A stretch of 5,392 nt of DNA from Oscillospiraceae bacterium (GTDB taxonomy: Bacteria > Bacillota > Clostridia > Oscillospirales > Ruminococcaceae): assembly GCA_030527085.1 (NCBI GenBank), contig JAUNBN010000104.1:1-5392 (forward strand), given 5' to 3'. Shown in pieces: positions 1 to 5,344 of the stretch. The translations under genes were made by a program, and so were the position numbers. Below the pieces are notes generated by a model. That model was not told the DNA's origin. It saw nothing but the letters and a program-made list of their open reading frames with translations, and searched no databases. Positions within the stretch are counted from its first letter, which is position 1. Each line of letters opens with the position of its first letter.

Positions 1-360
1 CACGAGCTCAGCGCCCAGACCGTTCTCGCGGTAGAGGGGCGAGACGAAATAGCGTTCGAGCTCGGCGGTTCGCGGCGGCTCGCAGGGGAGCTGCAAATCG
101 GCGTCCAGTCCCTCTCCCGCGCCTGGCGGAAGGAGGGCGCAGAGAGCTATAAGCCGGCCTTCGGTGAAAAATCCCGCTAGCTCGCCGCGCTGCGTGAGGC
201 GCTCGAAATCCTCCCTTGCGCCCTCAAGATATAGCTTTTTGTCCTCTTCGCTCAGCTCGGATTGCAAGCGCATAATCTCGTCAACATCGCCTTCGCCGGG
301 CATTCTGAACTCGGCGGGGCTTATTATCTGTGTTTTCGAGTTTTTCACAAAGGGCTTCAT
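1..360 (-). CDS. GNAT-family N-acetyltransferase, C-terminus cut off by window edge
   Basis: Reading leftwards from the ATG at 360, the frame is open for 120 codons to the window edge, so only the N-terminal part is present. Near the edge (about residues 101-120) the protein reads YFVSPLYRENGLGAELV. This fits the GNAT motif A pattern (V-x-P-x-Y-R-x-x-G-x-G-x-x-L), where the loop binds the pyrophosphate of acetyl-CoA. The preceding residues 64-77 (FFTEGRLIALCALL) fit the beta-strand that comes before motif A. The substrate cannot be inferred. The start is well supported: AGGAGGAG (minus strand, 376-369) lies 8 bases before the ATG, and the ATG overlaps the stop of the upstream racemase gene (ATGA, 357-360), which implies translational coupling within one operon. 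The family call rests on a single motif; the rest of the domain lies outside the window. Confidence 0.8.
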   Translation of the reverse strand, partial: MKPFVKNSKTQIISPAEFRMPGEGDVDEIMRLQSELSEEDKKLYLEGAREDFERLTQRGELAGFFTEGRLIALCALLPPGAGEGLDADLQLPCEPPRTAELERYFVSPLYRENGLGAELV

Positions 361-1505
361 CTGCCGCGCTCCTCCTCGTGCAGGTATTTGCGCCGCGCCG
401 AGGGGGTACACATCAGCGCGCCCTCGACCCGGCAGACCGAAACACCGCAGGAGGCGGCGAAGCTCGCCGCGCTCATCTGGCTCTCGCCGCTCTTGCCCAC
501 AAACACGACCTCGTCGCCCTGTGCCGCATCGGGAACGGCGCTCAAATCGACTATCATGTGACTCATGGAGGCGCGGCCCACGAGCGGCACCGTTCGGCCT
601 CTCACAGCTGCGCGGACGTTCTTCCTGCCCAGCAGCGCGGGCAACTCCCCGTAGCCCGCCGCGACTACGCCCGCGAGGGAGATACGGCCGAAATCCACAT
701 AGCCGTCGTAGAAGGCGAGCTCGCTTTTCGACTGAAACACCCTTACCAGCCGCGAGCTCAAAGAGAGCACGGGTCTTAAGGGCTCCATAGCCTGCCCTTC
801 CGAGGAGGGCAGACCCATAAGCGCGGTGCCCAGGCGCAGGGCGTCGAAATAGAGGCATTCCTTTGAGAGCGCCGCGCTCGTAGCTATATGGCGTATGAGC
901 GCGGGGTTTAAGGGGCGCGCCAGCTCGCAGAGGCGGTCGAAGCGCCGCGCGAGCGCCTCGCAGTCGCCCCCGCTGTAAATCGAGGGACAGTGGGCGAAAA
1001 CGCCCCAGAGTTCGAGCGTAGGCCTCTCCTCCAGCTCCTCAAGCGCCCGTATAAAGCCGCGCTCGTCGAGCCCCAGGCCGCTGCCGTCCAAATCCAGACG
1101 CAGCTGAAGGCGGGCGAAGGGGTTGCGGCGGTAGAGCTCTTTAATCAGCTCGGCGCGGTCTATGGCGGGTATAATGCCCTCGCAGGAGGCTGAAAGCTCC
1201 TCCTCCCCCGAGCAGCCGAGTATCATTATATCGCTTTTTATCCCCGCGCGCCTTAAGGCCTCTGCCTCCCTCGCCTCGGCTACTGCGAAGGCCAGCGCCT
1301 CACCCTCTAGCGCCCTCGCGCATTCCGGCGCTCCCGCGCCGTAGGCCTCGCTTTTTAAAACGGCTATAAGCGGCGTTTGCGTGAGTTCCTTTATGTGCTG
1401 CGCGTTGAAGCTCAAAGCTCCAAGGTCGCATTTTAAGATAAGCAAGCTCATACCCCCGTTTTTCTCGGGAGCGGCCCAAAAGCGGATACGGCGAAAAAAG
1501 CGCAA
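357..1505 (-). CDS. Divergent alanine-racemase-family PLP enzyme (fold type III)
   Basis: This is a 382-residue protein, close to the usual 360-390 of alanine racemases, which interconvert L- and D-alanine for peptidoglycan in the cytoplasm. Numbering is from the TTG at 1505. K51 in AVLKSEAYGAG is the PLP Schiff-base lysine. H172, S210 and R224 match the PLP-contacting His, Ser and Arg of the family, and Y285 (AAGYGE) matches the second catalytic base. A C-terminal beta domain follows (VPLVGRASMSHMIVDLS, 306-322). Compared with the Geobacillus enzyme, my alignment gives Arg for K129 (R136 here), Gly for R136 (G143), Ser for D313 (S315) and Cys for Y354 (C358), so the substrate may differ. Start choice: AAAAAAGGAG (1523-1514) sits 8 bases before this TTG. 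Family members usually begin at the position of the ATG at 1451, which has no good Shine-Dalgarno. The gene is translationally coupled to the acetyltransferase downstream. Family membership is firm; alanine racemase activity is not. Confidence 0.85.
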   Translation of the reverse strand: MRFFRRIRFWAAPEKNGGMSLLILKCDLGALSFNAQHIKELTQTPLIAVLKSEAYGAGAPECARALEGEALAFAVAEAREAEALRRAGIKSDIMILGCSGEEELSASCEGIIPAIDRAELIKELYRRNPFARLQLRLDLDGSGLGLDERGFIRALEELEERPTLELWGVFAHCPSIYSGGDCEALARRFDRLCELARPLNPALIRHIATSAALSKECLYFDALRLGTALMGLPSSEGQAMEPLRPVLSLSSRLVRVFQSKSELAFYDGYVDFGRISLAGVVAAGYGELPALLGRKNVRAAVRGRTVPLVGRASMSHMIVDLSAVPDAAQGDEVVFVGKSGESQMSAASFAASCGVSVCRVEGALMCTPSARRKYLHEEERGR

Positions 1506-1571
1506 TCGGGGCACTCCTTTTTTCTGAATACACAGCATTTTATTCTTTTAAGGGCTTACAGGTGAGAAAAC

Positions 1572-1600
1572 TTGTTAATTTAAGCCTAAAAGGCTATAAT
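1572..1600 (+). promoter_or_regulatory. Sigma-A-type promoter of the sigma/anti-sigma operon
   Basis: TTGTTA (1572-1577, 4 of 6 to consensus) and TATAAT (1595-1600, 6 of 6) are separated by exactly 17 bases, with transcription expected to begin near 1607. It points into the ECF sigma gene. The upstream bases are AT-rich. The spacer holds a small dyad, AGCCT-AAA-AGGCT (1583-1595), touching the -10 box; it could be an operator or chance. A vegetative-type promoter suggests the operon does not rely only on its own ECF factor. Confidence 0.75.
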
Positions 1601-1622
1601 CGATGCAACAATAATTAAAGTC

Positions 1623-1650
1623 TTTGCCCCCTTAAATTTTGAGGGGCAAA
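1623..1650 (+). promoter_or_regulatory. 5' UTR stem-loop ahead of the sigma gene
   Basis: TTTGCCCC (1623-1630) and GGGGCAAA (1643-1650) form a perfect 8-bp stem with a 12-base AT-rich loop. It lies between the predicted transcription start and the Shine-Dalgarno GGAG at 1653-1656, leaving only 2 bases between stem and ribosome site. No T-run follows on either strand, so it is not a typical intrinsic terminator. It may stabilise the mRNA or affect ribosome access; this is inference. Confidence 0.5.
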
Positions 1651-1800
1651 ACGGAGCCGCGTTTTGGAAAAGGAAAAGCTTGTAAGTCTGGTAGAAGCCT
1701 CGCGAAAAAAAGACGCCGACGCCTTTGCCGCGCTGTACTCGCACTATAATAGAGCTTAATATAAGACCTCCTATTACCTAATCGGAACGGTTGAGGACGC

Positions 1801-1806
1801 GGAGGA
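1801..1806 (+). promoter_or_regulatory. Internal Shine-Dalgarno that could drive restart after the TAA
   Basis: GGAGGA lies 7 bases before ATG 1814, the first ATG, GTG or TTG codon in frame after the nonsense codon. The bases also encode Glu-Asp of the conserved region 2.2 AED motif, so the site may be an accident of coding. Confidence 0.4.
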
Positions 1807-1813
1807 CGTTGTC

Positions 1814-2188
1814 ATGGAGACCGTGGCGGACGCCTTTGCAGGCATAGGGGCGCTGCGCAGTCCCGAGGCCTTTGAAGGCTGGATATTCAAAATCCTCTAC
1901 AACAAATCCCGAAGGCGGCGCGGCGCGGTTTACTACGGCGCAACCCAGGAGCTGCCCGAGAACGCCGAGGCCGCGGCGGCGGACGAAGCCGCCATAACAG
2001 ACAACATAGACCTCATGAGAGCGCTCTCGTCGCTCTCAAAGGAGGAGAGGGGAGTTATCGTGCTCAGCGTCTGCGAGGGCTACAGCTCCCAGGAGGTAGG
2101 GGAGATAATGTCCCTGAATCCCAACACCGTCAGGTCAAAGCAGATGAGGGCGCTGGCCAAGATGAGAGCCATAATGGAGAGGGAATAA
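1814..2188 (+). CDS. C-terminal part of the ECF sigma factor (possible restarted product)
   Basis: This is the longest uninterrupted ATG-initiated reading frame of the sigma gene, 124 residues. It keeps region 2.3/2.4 (FEGWIFKILYNKSRRRR, residues 20-36), an acidic Ala-rich linker (about 50-62) and the full sigma-4 domain (about 66-120), which recognises the -35 element. It lacks region 2.1 and most of region 2.2, so it should not bind core RNA polymerase as a normal sigma factor would. If made, it could bind -35 DNA, titrate the neighbouring membrane regulator, or do nothing. The stop is TAA at 2186-2188, only 10 bases before the next gene, which keeps the operon tightly spaced. An automated pipeline would probably annotate this piece as a short sigma factor; I consider it a fragment of the longer interrupted gene at 1664-2188. 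Confidence 0.55.
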   Translation: METVADAFAGIGALRSPEAFEGWIFKILYNKSRRRRGAVYYGATQELPENAEAAAADEAAITDNIDLMRALSSLSKEERGVIVLSVCEGYSSQEVGEIMSLNPNTVRSKQMRALAKMRAIMERE

Positions 2189-2198
2189 GAAAAAGAGA

Positions 2199-3056
2199 AT
2201 GAAAAACGATCTCAGCGCATTTGAAGAGCGCCTTAAAAAAGAATTTAAAGACCCTCCCCTCCCCATGAGCCTTGAGGCGGGGAGAGTGGCGGAAGCTTTG
2301 AAAAAGCGCGCCGCAGTAATAGAAGTCGCGCCTTCTCCCAAATGGAAGCGGGTATTAAGCGCAGCGGCCGGAATAGTGCTCATCTGCGCGGCGGCCGTTA
2401 TAACCGTACTCTCCCTCAGGCAGGGCTCACTTGGCGCGGGAGAGAGCGCTGACGCCGAAAGCGCAACGAGCTCCTACGGCGCTGCTTCGGAAGCCGCGGT
2501 GAGCGGCGCGGAGGCCGAGACAGGTCTTGCCGTAGCGCCCGAGGAAGCTCCCGAGCTCGAGAGTGCCGAAGAGGACGCCCTGGCCTACACCGCCCAAACG
2601 GAGGCAGTTATAAGCGTAGCTTCGGACAATTCGGGCGTGCCGCTGCCCACAGGGCTGGACGAAAAGGTCTCCGAGGCCGTTTTGGCCGCGAACTTCTCGG
2701 AGCATACTTCCGGAGCCTATGCCGCAGAGGCTCACAATATCATAGGCAGTGCCGACACCGGCACGATGATAACCGTCTACGCCGAGGCTATGTACTGCAC
2801 CTATAACGAGGGCGAAAGCGTTGCGGCCGAGCTGCTTCACAGCAGCTACTCCCTCGTTGCGATAAGCTTTGCGCATGAGCTCGAGGACTATATCCTCACG
2901 GACTACTGGCAGCCCTCCGGCGAGGACCTGTCGTCCGAGATAGCCGGGCAGTTCCCCGAAGAGATAGCCCAAGTCGCCCTCGCCGCTTCTTCCGAAGAGG
3001 AGCTGGAGGCGCAGTGCGCCCTGCAAGCCGGAGAATATTTTGCGGAGAGCGCCTGA
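2199..3056 (+). CDS. Single-pass membrane protein, probable anti-sigma factor of the ECF gene
   Basis: This 285-residue protein has a charged cytoplasmic N-terminus (1-50: AFEERLKKEF, then EALKKR), one hydrophobic segment (about 52-72: VLSAAAGIVLICAAAVITVL), an Ala/Glu/Ser-rich low-complexity linker (about 77-135) and an acidic C-terminal domain (about 150-285) that should lie outside the membrane. In the C-terminal part, MITVYAEAMYC, YSLVAISFAHELEDYILTDY and the FP at 252-253 resemble, from memory, extracytoplasmic domains of clostridial membrane regulators next to ECF sigma genes. I cannot name the family, and I see no zinc-binding H-x3-C-x2-C motif. Position and topology are the main basis: it starts 10 bases after the sigma gene, and such genes usually encode the anti-sigma factor that holds the sigma at the membrane until a surface signal arrives. 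The ribosome site is weak (purine-rich GAAAAAGAGA), so translational coupling is likely. The reading frame is intact although the sigma gene is not. Confidence 0.7.
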   Translation: MKNDLSAFEERLKKEFKDPPLPMSLEAGRVAEALKKRAAVIEVAPSPKWKRVLSAAAGIVLICAAAVITVLSLRQGSLGAGESADAESATSSYGAASEAAVSGAEAETGLAVAPEEAPELESAEEDALAYTAQTEAVISVASDNSGVPLPTGLDEKVSEAVLAANFSEHTSGAYAAEAHNIIGSADTGTMITVYAEAMYCTYNEGESVAAELLHSSYSLVAISFAHELEDYILTDYWQPSGEDLSSEIAGQFPEEIAQVALAASSEEELEAQCALQAGEYFAESA

Positions 3057-3058
3057 AA

Positions 3059-3508
3059 GTGAGTATTAAGAAAACAATTATAGCCCTGCTCCTCTTAATT
3101 GCAGCGGGCGGTCTTTCTTTCGCCGTAAAGGAGCTTATAGACGTCAACAACCCTGAGTACGCCGTGGCCAAGCTCACCGTAACGGCCGACAGCGAGGAAG
3201 TGCCAGTTATAATAAGCGCCTTTGATTGGAGCTTCTCCTTCGGCGCTTCCGCGAGCCGTGAGGCCCCGGACGTCTCAGAGATAAATCCTGCCCCCGCCCT
3301 GCTGCTCGGCGGCGAGAGCCTGGAGCTTAGCTTCTCTCAGCCGCTGCTCGCGCTCGAGGTGCTGCGCTCCGAGAGCTACAGCTACAGCTTTTTCGATATA
3401 AACGGAGACCTTACCGTCCCCTACGAAAAGGGAGCCTATCTCTACCGCGTAAACGCCGCTTTCGAGCGGGGAGAGGCGCAGTATTATTTTTACATAGTCG
3501 TGGAATAA
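3059..3508 (+). CDS. Small exported or membrane-anchored protein of unknown function
   Basis: GTG at 3059 gives 149 residues beginning with a basic N-terminus and a hydrophobic helix (IKKTIIALLLLIAAGGL, 3-19), which is either a signal peptide or an anchor; there is no lipobox cysteine. An earlier GTG (3014) would add 15 polar residues ahead of this helix and overlap the preceding gene by 43 bases, so I prefer 3059. It has GGAG at 3044-3047 upstream and lies 2 bases after the previous stop. The mature part looks beta-rich: VPVIISAFDWSFSFG (48-62), LELSFSQPLL (88-97) and a closing GAYLYRVNAAFERGEAQYYF (125-144). This layout resembles, from memory, small uncharacterised surface proteins of Clostridia. 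It is the third gene of the sigma/anti-sigma operon and may sense or report the envelope signal together with the membrane regulator; that is inference from position. No enzyme motif was seen. Confidence 0.7.
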   Translation: MSIKKTIIALLLLIAAGGLSFAVKELIDVNNPEYAVAKLTVTADSEEVPVIISAFDWSFSFGASASREAPDVSEINPAPALLLGGESLELSFSQPLLALEVLRSESYSYSFFDINGDLTVPYEKGAYLYRVNAAFERGEAQYYFYIVVE

Positions 3509-3517
3509 GTATAAATG

Positions 3518-3570
3518 TTCCCCCTTTTAAGGCGCGCTCATATAATGGCGTGAACCGAAAAAAGGGGGAA
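3518..3570 (+). promoter_or_regulatory. 11-bp inverted repeat that includes the next gene's ribosome site
   Basis: TTCCCCCTTTT (3518-3528) and AAAAGGGGGAA (3560-3570) are perfectly complementary across a 31-base loop. The right arm contains AGGGGG (3563-3568), the Shine-Dalgarno of the gene starting at 3578, 9 bases away. In RNA reading through from the upstream operon, the stem would cover the ribosome site. No T-run follows the right arm, so this is not a normal terminator. Confidence 0.55.
3539..3546 (+). promoter_or_regulatory. Possible -10 element for the SpoIID-like gene
   Basis: CATATAAT lies in the loop of the inverted repeat and contains a perfect TATAAT (3541-3546). The CATA start also resembles the -10 of sporulation sigma factors E and K. 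No convincing -35 for sigma-A or those factors lies at proper spacing (TTCCCC at 17 bases is poor). A start near 3553 would exclude the left arm of the repeat, leaving the ribosome site free. Confidence 0.35.
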
Positions 3571-3577
3571 TTATCAT

Positions 3578-5344
3578 ATGGGAAAGGGTTATATAAAAGT
3601 CGAGGTCAGGGCAGCGAATGAAGCGCTGCCCGTGCTCGCGGGAGTAAGGGTAGAGAGAAGCGACGGGACTTATACAGACCTTGTCACAAACGCCTCGGGG
3701 GTTACCGAAGCCGTTGAGATAGACGCGCCGGACGCCTCGCTCTCGCTTGAACCCGAATATGAGGGTGAGGTCTACTCCACCTGCACTGTCTATGTCGAGG
3801 CGGAGCGCTACCGCAGCGTCAGGATAACGGGCGTTCAGGTCTTCGACGGTATTACCTCGATTCTGCCCGTCGTGGCGGAGCCGCTGTACATAACCGCGGG
3901 CACCGGCACGCAGTACAACACGCCTGTTTCAATAGAGATACCCGCCAACAGGGTGGACGCGGGCAGCGGGCAGGAGACGCCCTCCGAGGGGGTTGCTCCC
4001 GCCATTCTCGATATAGTAGCCATTCCCGAAAGCGTGCGAGTGCATCTCGGCCGCCCCACGGAGAGCGCCGAGAACGTGACCGTGTCCTTTACCCACTACA
4101 TTAAAAACGTCTGTTGCTCGGAGATTTACCCGACCTGGCCGGAGAGCGCGCTTCGGGCCAATATCTACTGCCAGATTTCTCTCGTGCTCAACCGCTTTTT
4201 CACCGAGTGGTACCCCAGCCGCGGCTACGCCTTCGACATAACCAATTCCACGAGCTTCGACCAGTACTTCGTCTACGGGCGCAATATCTACGATAATGTG
4301 AGCGAGATAGTGGACAGCATCTTCAGCACCTATATTCGCAAGAGCAACTTTATAGAGCCATTTTACGCCGAATACTGCAACGGCACCACCGCCACCTGCC
4401 CGGGGCTCAAGCAGTGGGGGACGGTGACGCTGGCCAACGAGGGTTATTCGCCCATCCAGATACTGCGCTACTACTACGGCGACGAGGTCTCCTTATATGT
4501 AGCGCCGCTGGCCGAGGGCGCGCAGAGCTCCTATCCCGGAGCCGCGCTCTCGGTGGGCTCCTCGGGTACGGCCGTGGCGGTAGTTCAGACACAGCTCACG
4601 CGCATAAGGGTCAACTACCCGCTCATTCCGAGCGTGGGAACTATAGACGGCATCTTCGGCTCGGCGACGCGCGCGGCAGTGATACAATTCCAGCAGACTT
4701 TCAACCTCACCGCCGACGGTATAGTGGGCTACGCTACCTGGTATAAGCTCAGCTACATCTTCGCCTCTGTCAAAAAGCTGGCGGAACTGGGCAGCGAGGG
4801 CATAACCTCGCCCACGGTGGTCTCGCCCCAGCCCAATGTTACGCTGCGTTACGGCGACTACGGCGAGAGCGTTACCCTGCTGCAATACCTGCTCAATTCC
4901 GCCGCCGCCTTCTATCCTGAGCTCATGAATATAACCGTGGACGGCGTTTACGGCACCATGACGCAGGAGGCGGTCACGGCCTTTCAGACCAAACGCGGCC
5001 TCACCGCCGACGGCATAGCGGGTCCGCGCACCTGGACACAGCTCTACGAGACCTACTACGCCTATATGAACAGCGCCACGCCCCTCAATCCGCAGTACCC
5101 CGGTACAGCCTTAAGGTCGGGCAGCACGGGCTCGAACGTGAGCCTCATGCAGCGCTATTTAAACGTCATAGGCAGCTATTTCACCAGCATACCTCAGCTC
5201 AGTATAGACGGTATCTTCGGCACGGCGACGCGCAACGCCGTAGTTGTATTCCAGGGGCTCTTCGGCCTCACGACAGACGGCGTCATAGGCACGCAGACCT
5301 GGAACCGCATAGTAGCGGTCTACCAGTCCGTAACGCAGTTTTAG
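3578..5344 (+). CDS. SpoIID-like domain protein with three peptidoglycan-binding repeats
   Basis: This 588-residue protein has three parts. Residues 4-103 form a beta-sandwich-like region (YIKVEV, LVTNASGVTE, VQVFDGITSI) similar to carboxypeptidase-regulatory-type domains. Residues 148-305 resemble SpoIID/LytB: YIKNVCCSEIYPTWPESAL, with E182 at the position of the SpoIID catalytic Glu, and GLKQWGTVTLANEGYSPIQI, matching the family's G-x-S-Q-x-G-A and A-x-x-G pattern. SpoIID is a lytic transglycosylase that cuts glycan strands after stem peptides are removed during engulfment. Residues 319-391, 417-490 and 507-580 are three PG_binding_1 repeats, each with a DG-x-(F/Y)G, FQ and DG-x-x-G-x-x-TW pattern. 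There is no signal peptide or membrane segment at the N-terminus (MGKGYIKVEV), odd for a wall-acting protein. The ATG has AGGGGG 9 bases upstream. Stop is TAG; no hairpin terminator is visible in the last 48 bases. The domain calls are firm; substrate and location are inference. Confidence 0.88.
   Translation: MGKGYIKVEVRAANEALPVLAGVRVERSDGTYTDLVTNASGVTEAVEIDAPDASLSLEPEYEGEVYSTCTVYVEAERYRSVRITGVQVFDGITSILPVVAEPLYITAGTGTQYNTPVSIEIPANRVDAGSGQETPSEGVAPAILDIVAIPESVRVHLGRPTESAENVTVSFTHYIKNVCCSEIYPTWPESALRANIYCQISLVLNRFFTEWYPSRGYAFDITNSTSFDQYFVYGRNIYDNVSEIVDSIFSTYIRKSNFIEPFYAEYCNGTTATCPGLKQWGTVTLANEGYSPIQILRYYYGDEVSLYVAPLAEGAQSSYPGAALSVGSSGTAVAVVQTQLTRIRVNYPLIPSVGTIDGIFGSATRAAVIQFQQTFNLTADGIVGYATWYKLSYIFASVKKLAELGSEGITSPTVVSPQPNVTLRYGDYGESVTLLQYLLNSAAAFYPELMNITVDGVYGTMTQEAVTAFQTKRGLTADGIAGPRTWTQLYETYYAYMNSATPLNPQYPGTALRSGSTGSNVSLMQRYLNVIGSYFTSIPQLSIDGIFGTATRNAVVVFQGLFGLTTDGVIGTQTWNRIVAVYQSVTQF

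Larger units (their letters stand above)
1664..2188 (+). pseudogene. ECF (sigma-70 family) sigma factor gene interrupted by in-frame TAA
   Basis: Read from TTG 1664 (GGAG at 1653-1656, 7 bases upstream), the frame encodes a complete 174-codon ECF sigma factor except for TAA at 1757-1759 (codon 32). The early part, KLVSLVEASRKKDADAFAAL, is the typical region 2.1 opening. After the stop the same frame continues with YKTSYYLIG and DAEDVVMETVADAF, the region 2.2 core-binding signature, where Met replaces the usual Gln. FEGWIFKILYNKSRRRR (70-86) is region 2.4, and residues 116-170 form the sigma-4 helix-turn-helix (KEERGVIVLSVCEGYSSQEV, then NTVRSKQMRAL). Family members usually have a hydrophobic residue, often Leu, at the stop position; TTA to TAA would be a single change. 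No frameshift is needed. It could be a recent nonsense mutation, a strain polymorphism or a sequencing error. Programmed read-through seems unlikely. Confidence 0.75.

Noticed and set aside
164..790. Long plus-strand open frames opposite the racemase and acetyltransferase genes
   Set aside because: Their products are Arg/Ser/Pro-rich low-complexity shadows with no recognisable motif; the minus-strand frames carry clear family motifs.
1539..1620. Minus-strand promoter for the racemase gene
   Set aside because: Weak matches such as TTAACA exist, but none has a -10 box at proper spacing, so no site could be supported.
1623..1650. Stem-loop as an intrinsic terminator
   Set aside because: No T-run follows it on either strand, and it lies between a good promoter and the ribosome site of the gene it precedes.
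1757..1759. Stop-codon reassignment (TAA as a sense codon) to explain the sigma gene
   Set aside because: Neighbouring genes end properly at TAA (2186-2188 and 3506-3508), TGA and TAG, so TAA acts as a stop in this genome.
2427..3026. 199-codon minus-strand frame opposite the membrane protein gene
   Set aside because: It lies wholly opposite a well-supported gene with a membrane segment, and its product has no recognisable motif.
3014..3058. Earlier GTG start for the small exported protein
   Set aside because: It would overlap the previous gene by 43 bases and place 15 polar residues before the signal-like helix; GTG 3059 has a GGAG upstream and fits the gene order better.
3518..3570. Inverted repeat as an intrinsic terminator of the sigma operon
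   Set aside because: The loop is long and no U-tract follows the right arm; the T-run belongs to the left arm.
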